The notes below the pieces were generated by a model that was given only the letters and a program-made list of their open reading frames with translations, had not been told where the DNA came from and did not search any database. Made by a program: the position numbers and the translations under genes. DNA of 64,000 nt from Centroberyx gerrardi (lineage: Eukaryota > Chordata > Actinopteri > Beryciformes > Berycidae), in assembly GCF_048128805.1 (NCBI RefSeq), contig NC_136000.1:16972354-17036353 (forward strand). Reading direction: 5' to 3'. Each line of letters starts with the position of its first letter. The stretch's first letter is position 1. Positions 1-14,120 of this stretch are shown here, piece after piece.

Positions 1-879
1 GAAACACTCTGTTGTACACTCTGTTGTGGTTCTGTTGTACTGTAGGTACTGCTGAAGCATGGAAGAGGACAGAATACATACACACCACATACAATACAGT
101 GGCCACATAGAAAAAGATATTGCACACATGCATACATTCATACATTGTATATATACAAACATATGAACACAACCACCACACACACACACCACACAATCAA
201 GATGATGAATCATAACACAAATGCAGTTGTTGGCCATTCATCACACACAATTAGTCTAGGTAACAGGAATCAAATGACCTTGGTTGCACAGTGTTGTTAT
301 AGTTACAAACTTATTCCTACTGTTCTTTAAATCAAACTAACTACCTTAGATTTAAAAAAAAATACAACATATACACAGATTATAAGCATAGCACAAGTAT
401 CCCAACCTGTCTTAAATCAAGATATATTGTCGTCCAATGTTTCCAAATACTGAGATTGTATTTTTTTTTTTAATAGCTGCGGAGTATGTTCAAAACTCCC
501 ATTCAGTGCGCTGCAGCACTAATGGTGTTTTGTTGTTTTGCTTACTCTCCATACAAGCTGCCTCAGTCTTGAGTAAAGTCATCATCTGACTGAAACAATG
601 AGCCATGAGCAGTCATTTTTTATACACTGCATACACAAGTGCACAGAAAGTTGATCACATTCAAAGAAGAAGAAAAATCAAGAAAAACAGCAAACTGCTT
701 TGTCTTTATGCAGCTTGTGACTGTTTGTGTGTGAATGTGCTTGGTGAATTAGCAATCTGCCAGCTCGTGTTCTGACATGGGGTTAGCTATTAAACATTGA
801 TTTTTCACCTACCGTAGTACCGTACTTCCTCTAACACCACATGCATGTATACAAACACATCCAAAAAGTTGTCTATAAA

Positions 880-1100
880 AACCTTTGGGGCTAAGGTTCT
901 TAATGGATGGTTAGTGAGGAGGGCTTGTGATCAGAAAGTCACTTGTTCAAATTCCCAGACCGGCTGTGAAATTCAGGGTGGTGGTGGTGAATGACGATGA
1001 GCAACAGCTCCAGTAAAGATGCTCAATGGTCAAAAGTAGAAAATTGTGTTTATACTGGGCAGTTCCCAGGTGTGAATGGGTGTTTGAATGAGAAACTGAA
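880..1100 (+). repeat. tRNA-derived SINE-like copy
   Basis: An internal Pol III promoter-like pair is visible. The stretch GTTCAAATTCC near 947 is close to the B-box consensus GGTTCRANTCC, and a TGGTTAGTGAGGAGG stretch upstream takes the place of the A box. The downstream body, ending with a 'gagcaacagctccagtaaag' type sequence, resembles the body of a common fish SINE. Another tail fragment of this kind lies near 12950-13085. The family name is not certain. Confidence 0.5.
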
Positions 1101-2265
1101 TGAATGAATGAGAGTGTTGCTTAAAAGAGCATGCATACTCATCAAACCTTTGCTGGATAGACAAATAATCTGAAACAATGCATGTCTGACCTCTGTGTTG
1201 AAATGTAGTAAAAGGGTGTGAGGGAGCTCCATTGCTTGGTTTGTTAAGAATGGCAGTGACATACCTGAAAAATAAACCACCCATACTAAAAATGTGCTCA
1301 AGCCTGTGGATTTAAATTCCCAACATTTGGTATGTTATGGGGACCAGAGGGCAAATAATTCTGCAGAAAGAAAAGGTAATTTGATGCCACAGCAAATTGG
1401 TTTAAGACAACACTCACTTCTCAGAGATCATGGGGCCAGCAGCTCTGTGGAAACCAGGGAGTGGACAGAGCGTTCCTCACATGGCAGAAGGCAGGGAAAA
1501 TCAACGACGGCTGTCAGGGAATCTTGTGCTTATTGGTCTTATTATCTTATTTTTCTATAAGATGTGTGGATCAGTATTTCTTTTTTACCTCGCATATAAT
1601 GAGAAAGAAATGGTAAGAATTAAGAGGACAAGAGAACATAAGGATTTTTTATCTGTCCATTTTCTTTTGCTTTCCACACAAATAGAGTAGGATAAAAAAT
1701 AATAGCTTGGCTATAGAGTTTGTTAAATATCCCATCATTTGTACTAGCAAATAAAATGAAGTAGTTTGTGTGGAAGACCTGATTAGCACAGCAACCAAGT
1801 CACAATATACTGCATACCCAAAGCTCCAATTTAATTTGTTTTTATTGAGACATTCTTCTCAATCACAAAAACTGGACCTGATTGTTAGAGCGCTCACAGT
1901 TTGCAGACCAACAACTGATTTACAGTAAAGTCACTAGTGAAAGGCTTGTCGCTGCAGTGAGCATGTAAAAAACCATTATCATATACATAATAACATACCA
2001 TAAAAATTATCAACAGTGGTTATAAATGGTGGTAGAGATAATAATACAAGCATAATATAAACATTTTTAGACAGCTCCAAAGATATTAATGGGGAAGGGG
2101 AAGTGTGTGAAGGGAAAAGTGTTTTTTCAAAAGAGGGCAGACTTTTTTGCTTGGCACATAAATGAGTTAGTAGTCCAGCTGAATCAAACAAAATTCAAAA
2201 CGTAACATCAAAAAGGGGAAGTCAGATAGAAAACAGGAGTACACATATGTATGTGCAAACACACA

Positions 2266-2335
2266 CACTCACTCACAGACACTCACTCACAGACACTCAC
2301 TCACAGACACACATTCACAGACACATACACACACA
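2266..2335. repeat. Short tandem repeat, unit about 14 bp
   Basis: The unit CACTCACTCACAGA is repeated about three times and then decays into CA-rich sequence. It is a simple minisatellite with no sign of function. Confidence 0.8.
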
Positions 2336-3493
2336 CAGCACACTATTTTGAAATGAGGTGATGAGAAGGGAAAAAAGCAGGCCGCAATCTAGGACAAAGC
2401 ATCCATCAGTCCCTCGGGCAGAGCTGAATTCACCTTGATTCCTTCAATTAGCACAACCCACCCTTAAGTAGGAACCATATACTCTATAAATGGGTGCTTT
2501 GGGGACCAGTATGGCAAACAGTGTGGTCCCACTGGCGATACCGTATTGCACTAGTCCAAATAGTCTTCAATGGCATGGGAATTTAATATTTACCCCTCGT
2601 TCCAAACATCCTATGCATCCATCCTATCCAGCATTACCACAGTATGACACACTGTGGTCAACAGGGACAAGAAAAGCAAAGTACAAGTGAATCAGCAACT
2701 AGCTTCTGCTGTTTGGGTGTGACCGCATGTTTAGACAGAGGAGTAAAACATGAATTCTAAAGGCTGGAACTCAGCTTTACTCTTCATGGTCCAGTGTGTT
2801 GCAGAAACAAGCAAGTCATTTGTGTATTGGGTGTATTGGGGAAGCCAGCATGCAGGAAAAAATGGTAGTGCTAAAACTTGTGATTAGAACCCGGGATCTC
2901 TGGCGAGCTACCGAGCTAAACTCAAAGTGATGCAGTGATCAGGCTCTTAGAGTCTTTATATAGACGTGTCCCGCAATGACACGTGCAGTAGAGTTTTTTT
3001 GAAATTTTTAGGACTGACTGACCAAGTGACTTATGCTAGCTGCTGGTTGCAGCTTAAAAAAAAATGGTACTACCCAAACTCTTCTGTTTACTGCAAGCCT
3101 AAACTTATTGTTCTAACAAGGCTATCATAACAAAACATGGCTATTTCACAGAGTAATCCTTTCCAAAAAAGAGTTAATCTGCACAAAGTGTCAGTTAACA
3201 CTGTTTGCCCTTTGCCTGAGCTGGACAAGGCAAGGCTAGTGGTGGAAGCAGAGCAGAGGCTGGCGATATAAATCCCAAACTTATGCACTACCGAGCTTGA
3301 GGACACATTGCTCACGCACATACACATCACTTAGAATGCTAGCGTGTACAATGGGACACATTCAAGAAATCAAATAAATTATTGTCTGTGGCGTTGGGTG
3401 TAGTCAGGCTCATCTCGTCTGAAACACTCTGTCCGCTGTGAGAGGAGCAGAGTGGCACTCGATGAACACACAGTCTTTTGGGCCGAGGCGATG

Positions 3494-5764
<2,271 letters not shown>

Positions 5765-5772
5765 CCTAGTCT

Positions 5773-6897
5773 GGGCCAGGAGCAGAAAACAAAATACAAT
5801 TATCACTTAAATAGTGGGTCAAGGTGAAATTTTATACTGATCAACATGGATTTCAAAGTTAATCCTATTAGCACACTAATGAATGCTGTCCATCTATAGA
5901 CCATGTAGCCTTTAACTTGTGGGATTACTCACTTCTACACTAGCCAGTCTATTTAAATGTCTATTCATTCAGACAGCGATGACTCACAGCATGAGCAAAT
6001 ATTCTGAGAATTTTGGGTGAGAGGTGAATTATGATACAACTTTGTCAGATTTCTCTGAAATTTGTTATGCATCATAGCAAATTGGGATCAGTCATTTTTG
6101 GCAGATGACTCAATTTCCCATTTGCTTTCCTTTTGGTGTTTTATGGTGGTTTCCTGGATTCTCAAAAAGTAAAAAAATACATTAAAAAAGTATATATTCA
6201 AACATGTAAAAAAATATTAGTTATAGATACTATATTTGAATCATTATCCCACTCGATTCAAATTATGAACTACACTGAACCCATTCCTTCAAACAAATCC
6301 AAAACAGTGCTTTGTCGTCAACACCCTTATTAATGATGGAAATCCCACCATTGATAATTTTCTCGAGATCCTCTCCTATATAAGATATTAAGAAACCTCC
6401 TGGCAGCAACTTTCGTAATATCCATCTAATATAATTTATTATCATTGGAATAAATGCGATATATCTCGCATTACTCAGACAAAAAATATCTTTAATTACT
6501 GACTACTTTAACTATTCTCTTTAAAAAGAATCCTCACTGCTTCAGCATTACAATTATCGATGTCTGTTCTCATTTTTCCCACCTTAAACACCGTTAGCCT
6601 CTGTGCTGACTCTTTATCACGACTCCCTTTAAAACAATGTGTCCAGTATTCCTAATAATCAGCTGACCCAATAGTGTTACCAGCCAAAAACAAGGTTATC
6701 ACAAGTGCTAATATTAGGCTAGCTGACCTGGCGTTACCGTTAGTTGATACCTGCTGTTCTGCGGTTTAACTCGTCCGCTGAACATAAATAATAAACTGTA
6801 TGGTTATCCACACTGCGTACTTCTAAATAATAGTTGTAAGAAAGAATAAAGTTCTACTCATTTTTCTGTTTAAACCATAATTTTCTAGGCAACTCAC
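5773..6897 (-). other. Calumenin first intron (leader intron)
   Basis: The intron runs from the donor of the putative non-coding exon at 6897 to the acceptor before 5772. It is AT-rich, with no recognisable exon or repeat that I can name. Confidence 0.55.
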
Positions 6898-7100
6898 CGG
6901 TTTCTTCGGGGAAGTCTTTCGTTTCAATTTTAGACCCGCCCCCGGATACACACCCATGCACTTCCGATGGTAAAACACCAACCGACCAATGGGAGCTCGA
7001 GGAGGGGAGTGCGATGTCGCCTCCTCATTGGTCCACTTCAGGGCAGCCTCGGTGATTGGATTGGCCGAGAACCGCCACGTCCTCAAAGTCAACAAAACCT
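6898..7100 (-). promoter_or_regulatory. calu: Calumenin non-coding first exon and CCAAT-rich promoter
   Basis: On the minus strand, CCGAAGAAACCG is followed by GTGAGTTGCC, a strong splice donor; the exon would end at 6898. Upstream, between about 6960 and 7075, four CCAAT boxes occur in both orientations (accaatggg, cattggtcc, gattggattggcc), together with a CCACGTC near 7076. This is the expected layout for a broadly expressed, ER-stress-linked gene, but no exact ERSE (CCAAT-N9-CCACG) was found. The transcription start is inferred, not seen. Confidence 0.5.
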
Positions 7101-7314
7101 AGTTCATTCATAAAAACTAAACTCCGCAGCTGTCAGGACAGGTGAGACTGTGCGTACGGTTTCTCCTCAGGTACGCGCTGCATAAAAATGACCCAATACG
7201 ATACATTTCCACTTGAAATTGGAATGGAAAAAGGACAAATACCAGAAACTGCAGTAGAAAAGTTATTTAATTAATATACAGTTGTTAAAAACATAACAGG
7301 GATATTGCCTAAAT

Positions 7315-7571
7315 CAGTGGTTCTCAACTTTTTTTACTCGTGGCCCCTTAAAACGAAGCCATGCCAACAGGCTGCATATGCAGAGAAAACAATGATTTTT
7401 GCTTTTCAGGTTGTTTCATTTGATTATCAGAGGATGTTGAGGTGCTGAGAACTGTTCAGTATTTCATAAGAAAAAAAGAAAAATCAGAAATAGACATGAT
7501 AGTAAGTTTTTTTTTTTTCATTTTGCAAATTTTCCCAAATTATTTTGTGACACCCAGGCTGAGAACCACTG
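7315..7571. mobile_element. hAT-type MITE with perfect 8-bp target duplication
   Basis: The element starts CAGTGGTTCTCAACTTTTTT and ends GCTGAGAACCACTG, giving terminal inverted repeats. It is flanked by identical 8-bp copies GCCTAAAT at 7307-7314 and 7572-7579. An 8-bp duplication and CAGTGGTTCTCAA ends are hallmarks of the hAT superfamily. At 257 bp it has no transposase. A related copy is at 59605-59865. Confidence 0.9.
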
Positions 7572-7579
7572 GCCTAAAT

Positions 7580-8368
7580 TCCCCAGTGTCAGCAAATTCT
7601 CTAGAATCCAGCACAGTCAAGCAGGCCCCTACATTCAAAAAGGTAAAAATGGCAAGTCTTCACTCTTGACTAATTAAAACACCTTTATTTATTTTGCTTG
7701 GGTAAACTACTCAAACTAGTATTAATAATACAATTTTACTATAAATTAAGAAAAACAAAAGGTTTCTTAATTTCAAGTCAAGTGCCTTTGATTTGTAGAA
7801 CTGCCCTCCTCTTCTTTGAATGTATGGATGACTCATTCTCCAATGAGCACATCTACTATAACTCTGAAGCCAAGGCAGCTTTCTTCCTCGGTGCTGCGCA
7901 CTAGAATCCATGACCCCTTTTCATCATGAGCAGTGGAAAGGTTGTAACACGGAGCGGGTGATATCAAAACAGCAAAATGACAGCACTCCCAGGGAATGGT
8001 GCTAGGTGGAGGGCTCGCACCATATCTCTGCTACTGCCTTTCCCCATCCAGACCTACTGTGGATCTGAAAGAATTGGGTTTCAAATGCCTTCCCTACAGG
8101 TACAATTTAACCATATTTCTGTTGTCTATTCAATATTAGATTATTTGATCTTGAGGCTCAGGGGAGAAGAGGCAAGGAATGATTCTGGAAAGGATCTTTG
8201 CCAGACAATTTAACACATCTCCTTATTACAACTATGCTGTATAAGCCCAACTGCAATAGCTGTCTTTGAATAGTCTGAGTGAGTCCATCTCAACCTCACA
8301 AATAACAGTGTCTCTACTTCTTATAGGCAGCTCATATGACACCAAGCAGTTAGCGAGGCCTCCATGTC
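7580..8368 (-). other. Probable 3'UTR and flank of gtf3c6
   Basis: No other gene is visible. Read on the minus strand, an AATAAA lies at 7684-7689, about 680 bp downstream of the gtf3c6 stop, and is a candidate poly(A) signal. The assignment rests only on position and motif. Confidence 0.35.
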
Positions 8369-11286
8369 TCAACCCACTGCCATGTCTTCCAAATCTGCTT
8401 CGTCTGTCTGTTCTCCTGCTTCCTCCTGTGGATTGGCATCTTCTGACTGTTGACTGGATTGACAGGTTGCGTCCGTCTGTTCAGCACTATCACCGCTTCC
8501 TGCAGGGGAAACACAAAAAGCCACGTTCAAGCTTTTGACATTAAAAAGTTAATTCTTTGTCAAGCTGCAGATAAAAGGTCAATCTACTCCTAAAAGGGTC
8601 CAGGTCAAGCTACTCCTAAAAGGAAGCAACATAAGGAAGTGGAACTAGTTTATGTGTGTGAGCATGCCCTGGACCACCAGGGGCCCCAAAAGATTCTGAG
8701 TACTGCTTCCAGTCTCAATGCATTTTGCAACATCTCACTAGTTTCAGTTGAAATGTGCAGCCAGGCGAAACCTTGACACACACTTACCTGCCTGAGGCCC
8801 CTAACCGTAGGCCACAGTTTAGAATGAGTATGGGGCCCAAGTCACGGCCTCTACTGCCCTAAACATGATTTCTATTGATACAGAGGCCTCAACCACAATT
8901 ATTAAACTGCCACCTATTGATTGTATGTTTATGAGCAATGCATTTAGTGAATATCATCCAACATCCAAGATACAGTGCGTTACTTATATACTGGTGGGGC
9001 AGGGGGGTCTAGGTACAGACATAATCAAACCTGTTCAATGAATTTCAATATTTAACCATTTCATTCCCACCACCTGTCACCTCGCCTCCTTAAAGCCACA
9101 ACCTGAAATCCAAATATAAACAAAGGGAAGCCCCACCACTACCGCTACCACTACTAAGGCTTGCCTTGGGGTTGGACAAATGTTATCACTCTCAAATTGA
9201 ATGAGCGAGTTGTAGATACAAGGAATGGCAGTTTGTAATAGTTAAAAATGAGTTTCAGATTATTTTGAACCTGTAAAAGGTTTACGTTTGTGTTAGATAA
9301 GATATACTTTAATGTCCCCATAGGGAAATTTGTTCTGTGAACAGGCTAGTATCTTGAGTTACGGTGTGTGGGTGCAGATCGGTGGGAGGGGGGCCCAATA
9401 GGACGTGTGTGCCCAGGGACCCTGTGGTTGGTTAATCCGGCCCTGTGTGTGAGACAGCACAAGTTGTGGTAATTGTATTAGTGGCGTGTGATGGCAACAG
9501 ATTTTGTACTACAAAGAATGTGGCCATTTGAAAAAAATTATTATCATTATTATTATTATTATGTTGCTTCAATGTGTATGTATGGGTGTGTATGTATGTA
9601 CATGTATGTGTGTGTGTATGTATGTGTATATGTATGTATATGTGTATGTATATATGTATATGTATATGTTTATGTATATATATATATAGTATATACATAT
9701 TATATCCCTCATTATTTGTCTGTTTGTATGCATATGTTATAAAACCTGAAAATTCAATAAAATAAAAATCATTAAAAAAAAAAATGAATGTGGCCATTAT
9801 GGCTGACCTGTGCTGGTTTCACCCTCTTTCTTCTCAGTAAGGAAGATGCGCTGCATCATCAGTCTCTTCACAGTGTGGCACATGTACTTGAGCTCTGGAG
9901 TACTGTCTGCGTCTCCTGCAGACACACACAGACATGCAGCATCAGCAACACAAAAGTCATTAGTATAATTTTTAAAAATATTGAAAATAGATGGAGCAGA
10001 AACTTACCATTCGATGGTCCCTCCTCAAACAGCACACAAGTTCCCACAGCATCTGTGAAGAGGGAGAGAGTAAAGGTGATATATTAGTATAGCATTTCAT
10101 TTTTACAGTAAACACCACTATAGGAGTTCATGAACAGTCAGTGTCAATGCGTACCACACTAGGTAAAAACAGTCAGCAGCACTTTCATTTTTCTATTTGT
10201 TTTCTATTCTAAAATCATACTTCTAAAAATCACACTTCTACTTCTGCAAGAATAGAAGGCTTCATCATGGTAATATTTAATTCTATGTCTTGAATCAGAC
10301 TTTTCGGGAAGTAATTTTGCCTGAAATTTAAAGCTGGTGAAAAAAGCATCAATGCCAGTGGTGAAGGCAGATCACCAGAGTAGATAATGTTAGGCTGACT
10401 GTTCCTGAATCTCAATGGAGGTGGTGAGAAGTGAAAATGTTACCAACATAAACAATTGCCTCAAGAGGGAAAATAGGAGACGGCAAAATACTCTGCAGGT
10501 GTATACAGCAGGTGCTGATGCAGACTACGCTCTTTTCCTTCCGTTTTTCCAGTTTTTACGGTTTATTCTTACCTTCATACTCTCCTACAAATACATACTG
10601 TCCAACTTGCATCATGGGTTTCTCGCTGTCAACATCCTTCAACACAAATGAGAAAACCAAATCAGTGCACGCTAGAATGAGACTTCCAGAAATGTTGACG
10701 CCATGCATAGTGGTCCATTTTTTTCTTTTTCTTTTCAGACCACGACCCCAAAACTCACCAGTATTTTGCATGTGCCACGGCACTTGGACAGGAAATCATT
10801 GTTGATTATACCAGAGAGCTCCACCACAACCAGCTGCTCCTGAAAAGAGATGGAAAAGTCAGTGATTAGCTCAGGGTTTGCCAAACTTTATATAAATACA
10901 CTTTAGACCAGCACACCCCCATTTGATAGAGCTTCTGTCCCAGGGACCCCCAGTTGAGAACAGGTGTAGAAACTGAGAGACTGAAACCTCTGATGAGAAC
11001 AGACACTCTTACACATTCTCTCCTGTTACTTACTTCCAAACGGATGAATTATATTATTATATATATTATATTATATATATTAAAGTAATCCTCAATTTGC
11101 TGGGGAACCCCTGTAATCCTCTCAAAGACCCCTGGGTGTCCCCCGACCCGCATTTAGGTATTGCCGATTTAGCTAACGTGTTAGCTACATAAAGCTAGGC
11201 TAGCTATATTGGTAACCTAGCTACAAGCAATAACGCTTTTCATGTTCATCACAGTTTCATACCTCCTCTTCCCATTCGTCTCCCAT
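8369..11286 (-). CDS. gtf3c6: General transcription factor IIIC subunit 6
   Basis: Six exons on the minus strand: 11263-11286, 10759-10839, 10573-10636, 10008-10052, 9808-9915 and 8369-8499. They join in phase to 150 residues. The start is MGDEWEEE; exon 2 then gives EQLVVVELSGIINNDFLSKC, matching the human GTF3C6 core (EQLVLVELSGIIDSDFLSKC). Further matches are QVGQYVFVGEYE, AVGTCVLFEE and LKYMCHTVKRLMM...LTEKKEG. The protein is the small (35 kDa) subunit of TFIIIC, which binds the A and B boxes of Pol III promoters such as tRNA genes in the nucleus. The human protein is 213 residues; this model lacks the stretch after TEKKEG that contains a conserved W...FSYRP segment in human, and its acidic last exon ends EEAGEQTDEADLEDMAVG. 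Either the fish protein is shorter or an in-phase exon between 8500 and 9807 was missed. Confidence 0.9.
8660..9446 (-). repeat. Possible interspersed element in gtf3c6 intron 5
   Basis: Read on the minus strand, the right end gives CAGGGCCGGATTAACCAACC, a sequence I associate with terminal parts of fish DNA-transposon repeats. The far end near 8665-8690 is GC-rich (ggaccaccaggggcccc). A fragment reading tactttaatgtccccatagggaaat lies at 9303-9327, inside the span. Borders and family are uncertain. Confidence 0.3.
9541..9700. repeat. Low-complexity (ATT)n and (TATG)n tract
   Basis: A short ATT run is followed by about 120 bp of mixed TGTA/TGTG repeats in gtf3c6 intron 5. Long open frames rich in Tyr, Val and Cys across it are artefacts of the repeat. 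Confidence 0.85.
10871..11152 (+). repeat. Degenerate hAT-like MITE in gtf3c6 intron 1
   Basis: It shares segments with the better-preserved element at 43059-43355, such as cccccattTGATA...agggaccccca and a right end of ggggaacccct...gacccctgggtg. The terminal repeats are worn and I found no clear target duplication. An AT-rich tract at about 11048-11080 lies inside. Confidence 0.5.
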
Positions 11287-11562
11287 GTTCAAAGTCCTGA
11301 AACGAAAGAGGGGATACAATGACGTTATAGTATCTCTTCCTGAAGCCTATAGCGGTGTATTTATGTGGAGAAACCCACACTCATTTTTTACTAACACATT
11401 TACCAAAGGGCTTCCACCACTTCCGCGAATGTACGGTGTGCGAGAAGCTGAGCTGCCCAGTTCATTTTCAATTACTAGCAACGACCTTCGAGGGGCGCTG
11501 TTGTTCAGTTTTACTTGCATGTTTTGTAGCTGATCCATTCATTATGATCTGGATATTCATGC

Positions 11563-11566
<4 letters not shown>

Positions 11567-11625
<59 letters not shown>
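11567..11625. repeat. (TC)n microsatellite
   Basis: An uninterrupted 59-bp TC run about 280 bp upstream of the gtf3c6 start codon. Confidence 0.97.
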
Positions 11626-11629
<4 letters not shown>

Positions 11630-11752
11630 ATTCTACTTAGATTACTCCCAAAATGAGTGGATCTAAAGGCTATTGGCTACCTGTAAGCGCACACTCATCT
11701 GCATTTCACATAAATGTTAATAATGTTCTTCTGCAGGAGGCCATAGCTGAGG

Positions 11753-11830
11753 TGATGAGATGAGATGAGATGAAATGAGACGATACACTTTATTGATCCC
11801 CAAGGGGAAATTCATCTGTCAAGACAGAAG
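11753..11830. repeat. Interspersed repeat fragment with TTTATTGATCCCC motif
   Basis: A (GATGA)n-like lead is followed by cactttattgatccccaag. Closely related sequence recurs at 12289-12312 (ctttatcgatccccatagg) and more weakly at 9303-9327. These look like ends of one fish repeat family that I cannot name with certainty. Confidence 0.55.
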
Positions 11831-12288
11831 CGACAACAACAAAAACATAAGGAAGCACACGCATCAAACATATTCAAACCAAACACGAAACAATCACACA
11901 CACACACACACACACAGGAGGCCAAGACAAAGGAAACAGATTCAAACCACACGAGAAACACTATTGAATCACAATCAAAGGGCATCATAAAAAACAATAC
12001 AATACAAAATAAAATGTTGCATGTTGTGCAGCGAAGCAGACGTTAACACACATGTAGCAGCGCCTGGGGGCAGGGGATTAGTTTTTCACTAAAAGGTCTT
12101 TGCAGGGTCAGTGAGGAGGGTTCATCGTCCATACAGGTGTGACTCTGCTCTGAACCACGGCCTCCAGTGGCTCCAGAGGTTCTTAATGCACACATTAAAG
12201 GAGAATAACCATCTAAAATCCTTGACTTGATGATGGTATTACTGTCGGTTGTTTAGGACGTAATGGATAGCCCCGATAAATAATATGG

Positions 12289-12480
12289 CACTTTATCGAT
12301 CCCCATAGGGAATGTCTCTTTTGGCTTCCCCCTCTCCAGGGAGGTCAGAGGTCAGGGTCGGCTACAGAGCAGCACCCTGGAGCTGGCAGGGAGTCGGCGT
12401 CTCGCTCAGGACTCAGCAGGGAGGATGGCTGCCGACACGGGGCTTGAACCAGGGTGTCATCAAACTATCACCGGCTCCCG
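12289..12480. repeat. Interspersed repeat fragment, same family
   Basis: It begins with the TTTATCGATCCCCATAGGG motif and continues with gaggtcagaggtcagggtcg, then an acggggcttgaaccaggg stretch. The body resembles a common fish interspersed repeat; no coding frame. Confidence 0.5.
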
Positions 12481-12949
12481 TGAACAGTGGGTTTAATAGC
12501 CTGGATCGGGCGCACTGCAGCAATAGAGCTGCTTATATATAAAACCTGTTTCACTGGTGCTATGATAAAAGCAGATAAACTGGTGCTTGGACATGTAATT
12601 GTCCTTATATTTAAGGAATGGTGTCTTGAGAAGAGGGGGGGATTTAATAGATGTCTAGAAACCGGCTCCTGAGCCTCCAAATACGAACACTTGCACCTGC
12701 TGAAAAACGATTTGGTGGTTGGTGCTAGATGATAAATAACAGACTGTAAGTTTAGTGCCCAAAAAGGGCAAACTGTGAAAACAAGTAATTTTCACCTTTT
12801 ATATTAGCTTTGGAAGAAGATGACTACTGTGTTTTATTCCAGTCTGTTGTAGGGATATGAAAATAGTATAATAATTAATTAATTAATATTATTATGATTA
12901 ACATGACTATTATAAACATTTTCAATGAAACTACCAAGAAAAAGGTTGA

Positions 12950-13085
12950 CAAATGCTCTGCCTCCCTCAACAATGTCCATCAAGGTGCCGTAGAGCAACG
13001 CACTTAACCCCCAACTGTGCCAGTGGAGCTGCTCAACGGTCAACAGCCGTGTTTAAATAATGTGTGTATAAAATGTGTATATTGG
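12950..13085 (+). repeat. SINE tail fragment
   Basis: The stretch ccgtagagcaacgcacttaa followed by cccccaactg and ccagtggagctgctcaacgg matches the body of the tRNA-derived SINE class seen at 880-1100. It lacks the promoter end. Confidence 0.5.
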
Positions 13086-13470
13086 TATAAATGTGAAGCA
13101 GGGTGATGCAGAAAAAGAGCATAGATGTCCAGGTCACTTTCCCAGAAGCAATAACGGTTAATAGGAGTTTTCATGCAAAAAAAAAAAATATTTTGAATGA
13201 GAAAGGCAAACCAAATTAAAGGGGGTGCAAATCCCCCAAGTCCCATCTCCCTCCCCATTTCGGGGCTACCATCTATCTCTGGACCATGGTGGGGTTGTCA
13301 TGTCGACCAGCCCACAAGTTACTATGACAACGGCTCAAGGGGAAGCACTTGCTGGGGAGGTTATTGCCTCCTTGGGGACAGAAGAAGGACAGGGGGAATG
13401 TGAGCGGAGACAAAGATAGAGGGACCTGAAGACACCAAAAGGGCTAAGATGAAGGGAGGAGGTCAAGTTG

Positions 13471-13471
<1 letters not shown>

Positions 13472-13514
<43 letters not shown>
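13472..13514. repeat. (GT)n microsatellite
   Basis: About 40 bp of uninterrupted GT. Confidence 0.95.
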
Positions 13515-14044
13515 TATGTGTTTGTGACTTGATATCAAGACCAGTTTACATGCATAACCATTACATGCCTAACTGAACACAGTGTAGGCCGATAACTTGG
13601 AGCTTCAAAATATGCATAACTCAGAGTTGCCCTAATGACGCTTTAGATGCAGGCAAAGTTTTCCCCTCCTAGACGAGGCCCGCGCCTCTCCTGTGCGTGA
13701 TGTATTACGCTTCCTGCTCGGTGCCATACCCCGGGGCAGAAGGGGGCGGGGGCAAGGGAGGGAGTGACATTAAGGACCCTCCAAGGTGTCAGATGGGTCC
13801 CCAGCTACCCCCACATTTTGTCATATAAATGTCATAAAGACAAGTTTGGAGTTGGGGAGCTTTTGGCTCTCCCTCTGCCTGGGGGGTATCGCAGTGGTTA
13901 ATTGCCCCATTAGCAGTGACAGGGTAAATTGGTGGAAGGGCTAACTATATATTACAGTGAAAACAACAACCCCTGGCATACACCTGAGGGCATGGTAAGT
14001 ATGGTGCATGGTACAGTACAGCTTGTGCATGTTTGAGTGTGTAC

Positions 14045-14045
<1 letters not shown>

Positions 14046-14107
<62 letters not shown>

Positions 14108-14120
14108 TGTGTGAGAGAGA
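14046..14120. repeat. Compound (GT)n/(GA)n microsatellite
   Basis: A GT run passes into about 48 bp of GA and back into GT. Confidence 0.95.

Larger units (their letters stand above)
1..3493. other. Intergenic and 3' flank of calu, no gene seen
   Basis: No open frame here resembles a known family and none has convincing splice sites. The stretch holds a tRNA-derived SINE copy near 880-1100, a short tandem repeat near 2266-2335 and AT-rich unique-looking DNA. The right end should contain the 3'UTR of the minus-strand calumenin gene, but I could not pick one poly(A) signal with confidence. Confidence 0.6.

Noticed and set aside
2885-2935. tRNA-like stretch on the minus strand (TAGCTCGGTAGC ... 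GGTTCTAATCA)
   Set aside because: A- and B-box-like words are too close together and no cloverleaf forms; at best a worn SINE fragment.
6970-7080. ER stress response element upstream of calu
   Set aside because: CCAAT boxes and a CCACG are present, but not with the N9 spacing and orientation of ERSE or the N1 spacing of ERSE-II.
9432-9797. Open frames rich in Tyr/Val/Cys or His/Ile/Thr
   Set aside because: They are translations of a TATG/TGTA simple repeat.
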